A stretch of DNA of 64,000 nt from contig JAXLYX010000010.1 in NCBI GenBank assembly GCA_046351215.1, positions 124,001 through 188,000 of the forward strand, read 5' to 3'. Positions 7,047 to 17,106 of the stretch are shown piece by piece; position 1 is the stretch's first letter; every line of letters begins with the position of its first letter. This DNA comes from JAXLYX01 sp046351215 (lineage in GTDB: Bacteria > Myxococcota_A > Polyangia > Polyangiales > Houyiibacteriaceae). The notes beneath the pieces were generated by a model that ran no database searches, was not told the origin of the DNA, and saw only the letters and a program-made list of their open reading frames with translations. A program made the position numbers and the translations under genes.

Positions 7047-8111
7047 TCAGGCGACGGTCGCGGCCCGACGCCGCTGCGCGAGGTGATCGGCCACGCCGGC
7101 CGCGATCTGCTGGACCAGGTTGTAGGCCACGATCGCGAGCAGCACGTTCGGATGGTCGGCGAGCGTGCTCGACGCGAGCACGAGCCCCGAGCCGTTGTTG
7201 TTCATCCCGAGCGCGAACATCAGGGAGACGCGCTCGGGCTCCTCGGCGCCGACCGCCTCGCCCACCCAGCGACCGCACGCGAAGGCGGTGGCGCAGAGGA
7301 GGCCGACCGTCGCGAAGATGAGCGCGATGTAATCGAGATCCGGACGCCGGAGGACCTGCGGGAGGGCGACCGCCGCGTTCGCGTAGTTGAGGACCAGGAT
7401 CACGCCCTGGTTCACGAGCTTCACCCAGGGCATCGCAGGCGCGAGGCGCTCCGGGCCCGCGAGCGTCCGGATCGTGATGCCGAGGAGCGAAGGCACCACG
7501 ACCGCGAGCGCGAGGAAGAGCTGCGTGCCACCGCCCGCCAGCTCGACGAGATCGTCCGAGTAGTCCCCCGACGTCACGGCCGCGATCGCGTGGAAGCCGA
7601 GCGGCGTGAGCAGCGGCGAGAGGAGCGTCGAGGCGAGCACGAGGCCGACGCTGAGGGCGAGGTTCCCCTCGGCGTTCTGCGACCACGCGGTCGAGGAGCC
7701 GGCGATCGGCATCGCCCCGACGATCGCGAGGCCGACGAGGAGGTTCTGCACCTCGTCGTGGTCGGTCCAGACGTGGAGCACGGCCGCCGCGGCGAGCGTG
7801 AAGACGAGCGGCAGGGCCGAGTTGGCGAAGAGACCCGCGAGCGCCGCCTTCGGACGCCCGGCGAGCTTCCGGATCTCGGCCGCGTTCACGCCGAGCGAGG
7901 CGTTCAGCAGCAGGACGGCGAGCAGGAGCGTGGGCGCCGTCAGCGCGAGGCTCGAGCCCGCGGCGTGGATCGTGCCGGCCGAGAGGGCACGCAGGGCGAG
8001 GCCGGGACCCGGCACGACGATCGCGAGCGCGTAGGTGCCGAGCAGCACCCAGACGAGCTTCTCCTGGATCGCGTGATGCAGACGGACGACGGGGCTCGAC
8101 GAGGCGTTCAT
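7047..8111 (-). CDS. Bile acid:sodium symporter (BASS) family transporter
   Basis: 354 residues from the ATG at 8111; a GTG at 8138 would add 9. About ten hydrophobic helices. The characteristic crossover segments are visible: SSTAWSQNAEGNLALSVGL in the first repeat and FALGMNNNGSGLVLASSTL in the second, matching the discontinuous sodium-site helices of the BASS superfamily. Bacterial members move organic anions such as pantoate or keto acids with sodium; the substrate here is unknown. It stands alone on the reverse strand, with no spacer to the convergent glycosyltransferase stop. Confidence 0.87.
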   Translation of the reverse strand: MNASSSPVVRLHHAIQEKLVWVLLGTYALAIVVPGPGLALRALSAGTIHAAGSSLALTAPTLLLAVLLLNASLGVNAAEIRKLAGRPKAALAGLFANSALPLVFTLAAAAVLHVWTDHDEVQNLLVGLAIVGAMPIAGSSTAWSQNAEGNLALSVGLVLASTLLSPLLTPLGFHAIAAVTSGDYSDDLVELAGGGTQLFLALAVVVPSLLGITIRTLAGPERLAPAMPWVKLVNQGVILVLNYANAAVALPQVLRRPDLDYIALIFATVGLLCATAFACGRWVGEAVGAEEPERVSLMFALGMNNNGSGLVLASSTLADHPNVLLAIVAYNLVQQIAAGVADHLAQRRRAATVA

Positions 8112-8180
8112 CCACCCAGCGTGGACCGTCCTCGCCACGGGCTCATCGCGGCACCTGACGCCGCCGCAAGGAGCGGAGGC

Positions 8181-8780
8181 TCAGAAGCGCAGGAAGCCGA
8201 CGGTCAGCACGAGCGAGTGGATCTTCTGGCTGTTCGACAGGAACGACTCGTGGAACTGCACGGCGATCGGGATGCCCCACCGCGCGCGCGCGCCGGGGAG
8301 CGGGATGATCAGCGCGAGCCGGGCCGCGATCGCCGGATTCGTCTGCCGGCTCGAGGTCGAGCAGACCGCCCCGGTGGCGTCGCAGGTCGCGAACTGTCCG
8401 ATGTCGACGCCGCCGCCCGCGCCGAGCTGGAAGAAGCGACCGAGCGTGAAGTCGACCATGGCGAGCTGCGGGAAGAACACGAAGCCGCCGACCGAGGTGT
8501 TGTTCGAGGCCCACCCCTCGGCCATCAGCGCGGTCTGGTAGTAGATCGCGAAGAGGTCGCCGGCTTGGTAGCCGAGCTGGAGGTCGAGCTGGAAGGCCGC
8601 GCCGGCCGAGTCGCCGAGCACGGCACCGACGCCCGTCTCGAGCCCGAGACGCATGCGATGGGGCGCGCCCGCCGAGAGGCCTCCCGCGTGCGCGGTCGAC
8701 GTCGGTGCGGTGGCGAGGGTGGCGAGGAGCGCGAGCGCGGGGAGCGTCGCCGACCGGAGCGAGGCGAGGGAGCGAGCCAT
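8181..8780 (-). CDS. Outer-membrane beta-barrel-like protein, secreted
   Basis: 199 residues. A Sec signal peptide (about residues 1-32, cleavage after AHA) is followed by alternating hydrophobic/polar strands rich in Gly and aromatics, ending in Phe (VLTVGFLRF), the classic barrel C-terminus. No family is recognised. Two cysteines (ATCDATGAVCS) probably close a surface-loop disulphide. It lies upstream of the BASS gene on the same strand with a 69-bp gap, so co-transcription is possible. Confidence 0.75.
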   Translation of the reverse strand: MARSLASLRSATLPALALLATLATAPTSTAHAGGLSAGAPHRMRLGLETGVGAVLGDSAGAAFQLDLQLGYQAGDLFAIYYQTALMAEGWASNNTSVGGFVFFPQLAMVDFTLGRFFQLGAGGGVDIGQFATCDATGAVCSTSSRQTNPAIAARLALIIPLPGARARWGIPIAVQFHESFLSNSQKIHSLVLTVGFLRF

Positions 8781-8955
8781 CCCCGGAAGCTACCCAGCGG
8801 GGATCTCCCCCGCAAGGCGCGGAGACTCGGGATTCCCCGGCTTTTCCGGCGCACCGCGGCCCACGGGAGCCTCCGCCCCCGATGTGTCATGCTCGGCCCG
8901 GATCCCGGGCCCGCGCCCCCACGCGCCGAGGCCCCCAAGACCTCACGAGAGAGCC

Positions 8956-10599
<1,644 letters not shown>

Positions 10600-10676
10600 T
10601 CGCCGGAGGCGGGCGTTCCGTGTAGGGAACGCTCGCCGGTCTTGGCGCGGGGAGCCCGACGTGCTTATCTGCCGAA

Positions 10677-10704
10677 TGGGGCAGGTCCTTCGTGACCTGC
10701 CCCA
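10677..10704 (+). terminator. Strong hairpin between fumarase and lipoprotein genes
   Basis: TGGGGCAGGTC (10677-10687) and GACCTGCCCCA (10694-10704) form a perfect 11-bp stem with loop CTTCGT. No T-tract follows, so it is not a textbook intrinsic terminator. It could still end or stabilise the fumarase transcript, or sit in the 5' leader of the lipoprotein gene, whose start is 25 bp downstream. Confidence 0.5.
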
Positions 10705-10728
10705 CCTCGGAACGAAAGGACTCCCTGG

Positions 10729-11136
10729 ATGACGAAGCGACTCCTTCCCTTCGTGTTCGCCCTCGCCCTCGGCGCGACCGCGTGTGGACCCAACACCTAC
10801 CGCGTGGCGGGTGCCAACCAGTTCGCGGCGACCGATGCGACGATCACGGTCGACGAGGATCGGGGCAACTACGTGACCGAGATCGAGCTGCGCTTCCTTC
10901 CGCCTCCGGCGCGCGTCGCGGAAGGCACTACGACCTACGTCGTCTGGTTCCTCGTCGGCGAGCAGCCCCCGCGCCGCGTGGGCACCGTCCAGTACGACGA
11001 GGACGACCGCGAGGGCGAGGCCGTGGCGACCTCGCCGGACGCCGAGTTCACCGTGCTGATCACGGCGGAGGCCGACGCCCTGGCCACGTCGCCGAGCCAG
11101 CACCACGTGCTCGAGCAGGCCGTCTCGGGCCGCTGA
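10729..11136 (+). CDS. Small hypothetical lipoprotein
   Basis: 135 residues. A short signal peptide ends in LGATAC, a lipobox-like site with the acylated Cys at about residue 19. The mature part is a compact beta-rich domain of about 115 residues (e.g. TYVVWFLVGEQPPRRVG, AEFTVLITAEADAL). I recognise no family. AAAGGA precedes the ATG. The strong hairpin immediately upstream could affect its translation. It probably resides in the envelope; its role is unknown. Confidence 0.75.
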   Translation: MTKRLLPFVFALALGATACGPNTYRVAGANQFAATDATITVDEDRGNYVTEIELRFLPPPARVAEGTTTYVVWFLVGEQPPRRVGTVQYDEDDREGEAVATSPDAEFTVLITAEADALATSPSQHHVLEQAVSGR

Positions 11137-11175
11137 GCGCGCGCCGCTCCCCCGCCTCCGGCGAGGGCCCCCGGA

Positions 11176-13125
11176 TCAGGAGAGCCGCCAGCGCGCCTCG
11201 GCGCGGGCGAGCCGATCCGCGAGCGCCGCCGGATGCGGGAGGATCTCGAAGCCCCCCGCGCCGAACATCTCGGCGAGGTGGGGCCGTGCGCGATCGGCGA
11301 TCGCGAGCGCGAAGGGCAGGACCCCGCGCTCGATCGCCTCGTCGCAGGCCTTCTTCACGTCCGTCAGGCCGTACCGTCCCTCGTACCGATCGTAGTCGGT
11401 CGGCCTCCCGTCCGTGACGAGGAGCAGGGCCTTCCGCTTCGCGTGCGTGCCCTCGAGGATCGCCGTCGCGTGACGCAACGCCGGGCCGATGCGGGTGTAC
11501 CCCCGGGGCTCCTCGACGAAGAGGCGTCCGCGCACGGCCTTCCATCGTTCGTCGAATCCTTTGAGCACCACGTAGCGGCAGTCGCGATGCGTGTGGCTGT
11601 GGAAGCCGCCGATCGCGAAGGGCGCCCCGAGCTCGTCGAGGACCTCCGAGACCGTCGCCACCGCCTCGCGCGCCATGTCGAGCACGCGTCGGCCTTCGAG
11701 CCAGGCGTCGCTCGACGACGAGAGATCGAGGAGGATCAGGGTCGAGAGATCCTGCTCCACCTTGCGGCGGTCCACGTAGAGGCGATCGGGCCCTTCGTGG
11801 CCGGCGTGGACGAACGCATAGCGCTCGACGACGGCATCGACGTCGACCTCGCCGCCGCTCGGCTGTCGGTTGCGCGCGCGACGGGCATCCTCGATCGACT
11901 CGAAGACCTTGCGGATCCTCTGCTTCTGCCCTTCGAGCTCGCGCAGCCGGGCGAGCGCCGAGCGCTCGTTCGGGGCCGCGGGGAGCTCGACGACGAGGCG
12001 GCAGAATTCCTTGCGGTACTTCTCCCCGTCCCATTCGTCGTAGTGACGCACGTGCGCGCCTTCGAGGGGCACGTCCTCGAGCTCCGGCGCCTCGCCGTCG
12101 AGGCCACCGTCCATGCGGTACACCGAACGCGCGACCTCGCGGGTCCGGATCACTTCCTTCACGTCGAGCTCGTCGAGCGCGTCGCCGTGGGCGGAGAGCT
12201 CGTCCTCGCCGTCGAGCGCCTTGCGCCCTCCCTGGTAGGTCTCGGCCGTGTGCACCTTCTCGAAGGAATGCTCGAGGGGATTCTCGCCCTCGCGCTCCTC
12301 GGGGAGCTCGATGCGCTTCACGTAGTCCTGGGTGCGCGCCTTCCGCTCCGTTCCCTTGGGCAGGGCGCTCGCGTCCGAGGGGCCTCCCTCCGTGTCGCGG
12401 GAACCCTCGGTGCGCCACGGGAGGAGCTGCCCCGCGAGCGGCACGCCGGGAACGATCCGGGCGCCCTTGCGATCGCGGAGCGAGGCGAGGTGGCGGACGA
12501 GGGGAAGCGCCTCTTCGAGGGCCACCCGTGGCTCGGCGAGCGGCAGGTCGGCGAGCTTGGCCGCCATGTCCGTGTCGCAACCCGAGAGGGGCGAGCCTCC
12601 GAGCGCCCAGGCGACGCAGCATTCGACGGCCGTGGCGCGGGCGCTCGGCTCGGCGAGGGTCGGACGGCGCGCGAGGAGGCGGGGAGCGAGCACGTCGAAG
12701 AGCCCCGAGGAGCCCTCGAGCTCGTGAGCGAGGCGGGTGCGGAGCGAGGGGAGCAGGAGCAGCGCGAGCACTCGGCTCTCGTCGTCCGAGAGCCCCTCGG
12801 GACGCGCGATCCCGCATCGGACGGCCGTGGCCTCGAGCGCCGTGCGCAGCACGTAGAGGCCGACGTTCCCCTCGACGTCGTCGAGGACGTCGAGACGACG
12901 CGGCATGCGGATCGCCGTACCCGAGATGCCTCCATCGCCGTCCGTCGGCTCGACGCGCACGCGGTGCTCGGCGATCGCGCTCGCGAGGAAGGAGAGGCGG
13001 GGAGCGAGTGGCTCGAGCTCGACGGCGTGGGGCGAGAGGCTCGCCGGCCTCGACGTCACGCTCCGGACGAGCTTCCACACCCATCCGAAGAGCTTCTGGT
13101 CGAGGTCGGCGAAGTCGGAGCCCAC
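11176..13125 (-). CDS. norD: NorD, VWA-domain nitric oxide reductase activation protein
   Basis: 649 residues. NorD works with the NorQ ATPase to assemble or activate the NorCB complex, probably by inserting the non-haem iron. The N-terminal 400 residues are helical and charged. The C-terminal von Willebrand A domain has the metal-site motif LDLSSSSDAWLEGRRVLD (DxSxS) and the later LLLVTDGRPTDYDRYEG and RIGPALRHA elements. It is the last gene of norCBQD, starting 1 bp after norQ ends. The family and context agree, so the call is secure; the mechanism is from studied homologues. Confidence 0.92.
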   Translation of the reverse strand: MGSDFADLDQKLFGWVWKLVRSVTSRPASLSPHAVELEPLAPRLSFLASAIAEHRVRVEPTDGDGGISGTAIRMPRRLDVLDDVEGNVGLYVLRTALEATAVRCGIARPEGLSDDESRVLALLLLPSLRTRLAHELEGSSGLFDVLAPRLLARRPTLAEPSARATAVECCVAWALGGSPLSGCDTDMAAKLADLPLAEPRVALEEALPLVRHLASLRDRKGARIVPGVPLAGQLLPWRTEGSRDTEGGPSDASALPKGTERKARTQDYVKRIELPEEREGENPLEHSFEKVHTAETYQGGRKALDGEDELSAHGDALDELDVKEVIRTREVARSVYRMDGGLDGEAPELEDVPLEGAHVRHYDEWDGEKYRKEFCRLVVELPAAPNERSALARLRELEGQKQRIRKVFESIEDARRARNRQPSGGEVDVDAVVERYAFVHAGHEGPDRLYVDRRKVEQDLSTLILLDLSSSSDAWLEGRRVLDMAREAVATVSEVLDELGAPFAIGGFHSHTHRDCRYVVLKGFDERWKAVRGRLFVEEPRGYTRIGPALRHATAILEGTHAKRKALLLVTDGRPTDYDRYEGRYGLTDVKKACDEAIERGVLPFALAIADRARPHLAEMFGAGGFEILPHPAALADRLARAEARWRLS

Positions 13126-13126
13126 G

Positions 13127-13915
13127 TCAGAACGCCAGGTTCGCGAGGTCGGTGAGCGCCTCGACCACGCTCGGATCGTCCGAGAGCGATTCGACGATCG
13201 CGACCCGGCAGGCCGTGCGCGGCGGGAGCCCGCTCGCCACGAGCTTCGCGGTCTGCACGAGGAGACGGGTCGAGACCGTCTCGCGAAGCCCCGCGGTCTC
13301 GAGCTTGCGGATCTTGGTGCCGAGGTTCACGAGCCGGCGAGCGACGTTCGCGTCGACGCGACCTTCGGCCGCGACGACCTCCGCCTCGATCTCGGGAGCC
13401 GGGTACCCGAAGGCCAGCGTCACGAAACGCTGGCGCGTCGAGGGTTTGAGCTCCTTGAACCCGCGCTGGTAGCCCGGGTTGAAGCTCGCGACGAGAAGGA
13501 AGCCCTCCGGGGCGCGCACGATCTCGTTTCGGCGATCGAGGTGGACCTCGCGTCGATGATCCGTGAGCGGATGGAGGACGACGACCACGTCGTCCCGCGC
13601 CTCGGCGATCTCGTCCAGGTAGAGGATGGCGCCTTCGCGTACGGCCCGGGTCACCGGACCGTCCTGCCAGACGGTGTCGCCACCCTGGACGAGGTACCGA
13701 CCGAGGAGATCGGTAGCCGAGGTGTCGTCGTGACAAGAGACCGTGACCAGGGGCCGACCGAGCGCGTGAGCCATCGCTTCGACGAAGCGAGACTTTCCGC
13801 ATCCGGTCGGACCCTTGAGGAGGAGGGGCAGCTTCGCCTCGTAGGCGCGACGGAAGACCGCCTCCTCCTCCCCGACGACCCGATAGTAGGGTCGTGTGTC
13901 GATCACGGCGTTCAC
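13127..13915 (-). CDS. norQ: NorQ, MoxR/CbbQ-type AAA+ ATPase
   Basis: 262 residues, the normal NorQ length. Walker A is GPTGCGKSRF and Walker B is LYLDEIAEA; sensor region SFNPGYQRGFKELKPSTRQRFV follows, and the C-terminal CbbQ lid closes the protein. It remodels the NO reductase with NorD in an ATP-dependent way. The ATG overlaps the norB stop by 4 bp (13912-13915) and norD begins right after its stop, so the three are translationally coupled. Confidence 0.94.
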   Translation of the reverse strand: MNAVIDTRPYYRVVGEEEAVFRRAYEAKLPLLLKGPTGCGKSRFVEAMAHALGRPLVTVSCHDDTSATDLLGRYLVQGGDTVWQDGPVTRAVREGAILYLDEIAEARDDVVVVLHPLTDHRREVHLDRRNEIVRAPEGFLLVASFNPGYQRGFKELKPSTRQRFVTLAFGYPAPEIEAEVVAAEGRVDANVARRLVNLGTKIRKLETAGLRETVSTRLLVQTAKLVASGLPPRTACRVAIVESLSDDPSVVEALTDLANLAF

Positions 13916-15306
13916 TCGGCCACCGCGGGAGTGGGCAGCTCGGCGTCGGCCTCGACGGGCGCGACCGCGTACGGATCGCCGCGTCCCACCTCACCCTTCG
14001 GCGCGCCGTAGCGGACGAAGTTGTAGATGTACGCGATGATGCCCGAGGTGAAGAGCGTCGCCGCGAGCACGAGCCCGAGGAAGTGGACCTCGATCTCCTT
14101 CTGCACGTCGAGGAACTCGAGCCCCGCGCGGCGCTCGAGGTAGACCTGCGCGACGCCCGCGACGGCGAAAGCGCCGGTCATGCCGGTCATGCCGATGTTC
14201 GAAGCCCAGAACGCGAAGGTCGCGGAGGGATGCTTGTACTCGGCGCGGCCCGTGAGGAGCGGGAGCGCGTACGAGATGATCGCGAGGACGAGCATCGCGT
14301 AGGCACCCCAGAACGCCATGTGGCCGTGCATCGCCGTGACGAGCGTGCCGTGGGTGTACATGTTCGTCTGCGGAATCGTGTGCGCGAAGCCGAGGAAGCC
14401 CGCGCCGACGAAGGACATCACGCAGCAGCCGACCGTCCAGTAGAGCGAGATGGCGTTCGGATGGTTGCGCTGCGCCTTCTTCGCGAGCGTGATGCCGTAG
14501 ATCGCCATGCCGAGGAAGGCGAGCGGCTCGAGCGCGCTGAAGATGCCACCGACCATGAGCCAGTAGCGGGGCGTACCGATGTAGTAGTAGTGGTGACCCG
14601 TGCCGAGGATACCCGAGAGGAAGGTCAGGCCGACGATGACGTAGAGCCACTTCTCGACGATCTCGCGATCGACGCCCGTGAGCTTGATCAGGAGGAAGGA
14701 GAGGATGCCGCCCATGATGAGCTCCCAGACGCCCTCCACCCAGAGGTGGACGACCCACCAACGCCAGTAGGCGTCGTGCGTCTGGTTGTCGGTCGGGATC
14801 ATGCCGGGCAGGTAGAGGAGCGCCGCCATGAGCAGGCCGAAGAAGAGCACGCTCGAGGTCGTCGTGATGCGCTCGGACTTCCACATCGTCATGCCGATGT
14901 TGGCGATGAAGAGCAGCACGTCGACCACGACGAGGAAGTCGAGGGGACGCGGGATCTCGAGGAACTTGCGACCCTCCCACCAGTTCACGTGGAAGCCGAT
15001 GATCGCGATGACGCCGACGACGAGCAGCGCGATGAGCTGCACGTAGGCGAGCTTCGGCCATTCGAGCTCCCGGTCGCATTCGTCCGGGATGATGTAGTAG
15101 GCCGCGCCCATGAAGCCGCTGAGCAGCCACACGACGAGGAGGTTGTTGTGGGTGGCGCGCGCCGCGTTGAACGGGATGACGGCATGGAGCCCGTCGAAGC
15201 CCATGTGCGCGAACGCCATGATGAAGCCGTACACGATCTGCAGGCTGAACAGCAGCATGCAGGCGGCGAAGAACCAGTAGGCGACCTTCTGCGATTGGTA
15301 CTTCAC
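13912..15306 (-). CDS. norB: Nitric oxide reductase large subunit NorB
   Basis: 464 residues, 12 transmembrane helices; a cNor-type catalytic subunit of the haem-copper superfamily that reduces 2 NO to N2O. All metal ligands are visible: the low-spin haem His in ARATHNNLLVVW, the FeB His and essential Glu in HLWVEGVWELIMG, the His pair in GTGHHYYYIG, and two haem b/b3 His in TLVTAMHGHMAFWG. It lacks the long N-terminal extension of quinol-dependent qNorB, so electrons arrive through NorC. The start lies 4 bp downstream of the norC stop. The final 20 residues are a Pro/Glu/Ala tail beyond the usual end. Confidence 0.96.
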   Translation of the reverse strand: MKYQSQKVAYWFFAACMLLFSLQIVYGFIMAFAHMGFDGLHAVIPFNAARATHNNLLVVWLLSGFMGAAYYIIPDECDRELEWPKLAYVQLIALLVVGVIAIIGFHVNWWEGRKFLEIPRPLDFLVVVDVLLFIANIGMTMWKSERITTTSSVLFFGLLMAALLYLPGMIPTDNQTHDAYWRWWVVHLWVEGVWELIMGGILSFLLIKLTGVDREIVEKWLYVIVGLTFLSGILGTGHHYYYIGTPRYWLMVGGIFSALEPLAFLGMAIYGITLAKKAQRNHPNAISLYWTVGCCVMSFVGAGFLGFAHTIPQTNMYTHGTLVTAMHGHMAFWGAYAMLVLAIISYALPLLTGRAEYKHPSATFAFWASNIGMTGMTGAFAVAGVAQVYLERRAGLEFLDVQKEIEVHFLGLVLAATLFTSGIIAYIYNFVRYGAPKGEVGRGDPYAVAPVEADAELPTPAVAE

Positions 15307-15310
15307 GAGA

Positions 15311-16003
15311 TCACCGTCCGGTCTTGAGGGTCGAGAGATAGGTGACGAGCTCCGAGACCTGCTGGTCCGAGAGCCGGAGATTCGGCATGGCGGTGCCGGG
15401 CTTCACCGCCGCGGGATCGTGGAGCCAGCGCGTGAGGTAGTCGGCATCGCGACGGTCACCGACGCCGTCGAGCGAAGGACCGACCTGACCACCCCGCCCA
15501 TCGACCTGATGACACGCGGTGCACATCTGGTCGAAGGCGCGCGGACGATTGGCGGCGACCGCGGCGGACGCGGGCGAGCCACCCATCTGGATCGTGGGCT
15601 GCGGAGGGAATCCGTTGAGATCCATCCCGTCGATCCAGCGGAAGAACGCGACGAGATCGTCGATCTGCGCGTCCGTGAAGTCGTACTTCACCATTCGCCG
15701 CTGTCCCGGGTACATGGCCTCGGGATCGCGGAGCATCTGGCGAATGAATTGCTCGCCGCGCCGGGTGTACACCTTCGTCAGCTCGGGCGCGTAGTAGGCG
15801 CCCTCCCCGAGCAGGGTGTGACAACCCATACAATTATTATCCTCCCAGAGCTGCTTGCCTCGCGCCACGGCAGGCGTGAGCGCGTCCTGATGCGTCTGAG
15901 CGGGAATGCGTTGGAACGTGTCGACGGTGAGACCGACGAACACGACCGAGCAGAGGACGGTGCCCGCGAGGAAGAATGCGCGGGCTGCGGATTTGGACAG
16001 CAT
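15311..16003 (-). CDS. norC: NorC with an extra C-terminal cytochrome c domain
   Basis: 230 residues from the ATG at 16003, chosen because MLSKSAARAFF aligns with the start of known NorC; in-frame ATGs at 16024 and 16033 are alternatives and none has a strong ribosome site. One transmembrane anchor is followed by the usual periplasmic haem c domain (NNCMGCHTLLGEGAYYAPEL, then RRMVKYDF with the Met ligand). Normal NorC ends near residue 150. Here a linker of about 25 residues leads to a second complete cytochrome c (QMCTACHQVDGRGGQVGPSL, TAMPNLRLSD). The extra domain may act as a tethered electron donor. It is the first gene of norCBQD. Confidence 0.92.
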   Translation of the reverse strand: MLSKSAARAFFLAGTVLCSVVFVGLTVDTFQRIPAQTHQDALTPAVARGKQLWEDNNCMGCHTLLGEGAYYAPELTKVYTRRGEQFIRQMLRDPEAMYPGQRRMVKYDFTDAQIDDLVAFFRWIDGMDLNGFPPQPTIQMGGSPASAAVAANRPRAFDQMCTACHQVDGRGGQVGPSLDGVGDRRDADYLTRWLHDPAAVKPGTAMPNLRLSDQQVSELVTYLSTLKTGR

Positions 16004-16120
16004 GCCGCCCGGCCACTGCAGCATCCGGGCCATCCCAAATAATCCGCAGATTACGTGCCTATTTGAGGACGTCCTGGAATTCCCCGCGCAACCCGTGCGC
16101 GCTCCGGCGCAAGCCTTGCG

Positions 16121-16564
16121 TCAGCGCGACGCGAGATCCGCGAGGACGAGCTGGATGTGCGGGGGCGACATCCCGCTCGTCGCCATCCGATCGAACGTCC
16201 ATCGGACCGCGTGGGAGAGGTCCGGCTGATACGACGTCGGCACCTTGGGGGGCACGAGCCAATGCAGGCTCGTCATCAGCGCCCGCGTGATGGGATTCGG
16301 GGTGACCATGGCGGTTCCGCGGTTCCAGAGGAGGCCGGGCGCCTCGAATTCCTGGGACCACTCGACCGCCCGCTGCCGCGTCCGCGCCCCGGGGAGGTGC
16401 GAGAGGGGCGTCATGTCGAAGACCGAGGTGAAGGGCTCGGCACGCCGCAGCACCTCCCGCTCGAACCGCCCGAGGTAGACGTCGATGGTGTCGACGTCCA
16501 CGCGCGCGGGCAGGCGGCTGTAGACCAGGGGCCAATGGTCGGTGACGAGGACGACGGCTTCCAC
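16121..16564 (-). CDS. STAS-like hypothetical protein
   Basis: 147 residues starting with GTG. The fold signature is alternating strands and helices of a SpoIIAA/STAS-like domain: VVLVTDHWPLVYSRL, an amphipathic helix VYLGRFEREVLRRA, then TSVFDMTPLSHLPG. No catalytic motif is seen. Proteins of this style are common and uncharacterised in myxobacteria; that link is from memory of the family style, not a search. It sits alone upstream of norC with an 87-bp gap before the operon, on the same strand. Confidence 0.6.
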   Translation of the reverse strand: MEAVVLVTDHWPLVYSRLPARVDVDTIDVYLGRFEREVLRRAEPFTSVFDMTPLSHLPGARTRQRAVEWSQEFEAPGLLWNRGTAMVTPNPITRALMTSLHWLVPPKVPTSYQPDLSHAVRWTFDRMATSGMSPPHIQLVLADLASR

Positions 16565-16704
16565 GAGCGGTACGAGGCTACCCCTTTCGGGGGGGGCTGA
16601 CCATCCAGGCCAGCGACCGGAGGGAGGATACCGCGGGCGCCGTCCGATTCCCCCATTCCCGCGCGCCCCCGGATCCCTGATGCGTCGGGCGGTGGGCCGG
16701 GGCT

Positions 16705-17064
16705 ATGCTCGCCCAGGTGCCCACCTCGCGTCTTTCCGACCTCGAGCCCCACGAGCAGATGGCCCTCGTGGCCCTGATCCGCTTGATGATCCGGCTCGAC
16801 GGGACCTTCTCCCAGGACGAGGTGATGATGCTCAACGGCCTGGCCCGGGAGCTCGGCCCCCCCCTCTTCTGGCGGCTGATGTCCGAGGTCCAGGCGACCG
16901 TGCACACGTCCGCGGAAATCACGGATTTGGCCCGCTCGGTCACCCGTCCCGAAATCCAGGAATGGACCTATAGGATCCTGTCACGCCTCGCCCACGTCGA
17001 CGGTCTCGAGGGGAAAGAGGCGGAGTTGCTCGAATGGCTGAAGAGGACCTGGCAGCTCGGCTGA
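16705..17064 (+). CDS. TerB-like helical domain protein
   Basis: 119 residues, all alpha. It contains two repeats resembling the TerB (tellurite resistance) fold: LIRLMIRLDGTFSQDEVMML and ILSRLAHVDGLEGKEAELL, each with the acidic DG-x-x-x-xE pattern typical of that family. No signal peptide or membrane segment. TerB domains often sense metal or scaffold membrane stress complexes, but none of the other Ter genes are here. It lies 42 bp upstream of the MaoC-type dehydratase on the same strand and may be co-transcribed. Confidence 0.65.
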   Translation: MLAQVPTSRLSDLEPHEQMALVALIRLMIRLDGTFSQDEVMMLNGLARELGPPLFWRLMSEVQATVHTSAEITDLARSVTRPEIQEWTYRILSRLAHVDGLEGKEAELLEWLKRTWQLG

Positions 17065-17106
17065 GGCCGGCGCCGGGATCCCTTAGGAAAACGAACGGAG
17101 ACGGAC

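Noticed and set aside
7044..7049. TGATCA as a shared regulatory motif at two convergent junctions (also 27336-27341)
   Set aside because: It is simply two TGA stop codons meeting back to back; no further symmetry or conservation around either.
16004..16120. FNR/NnrR-type box upstream of norC
   Set aside because: The gap is AT-richer than its surroundings, but I could not find a convincing TTGAT-N4-ATCAA dyad or a near match.
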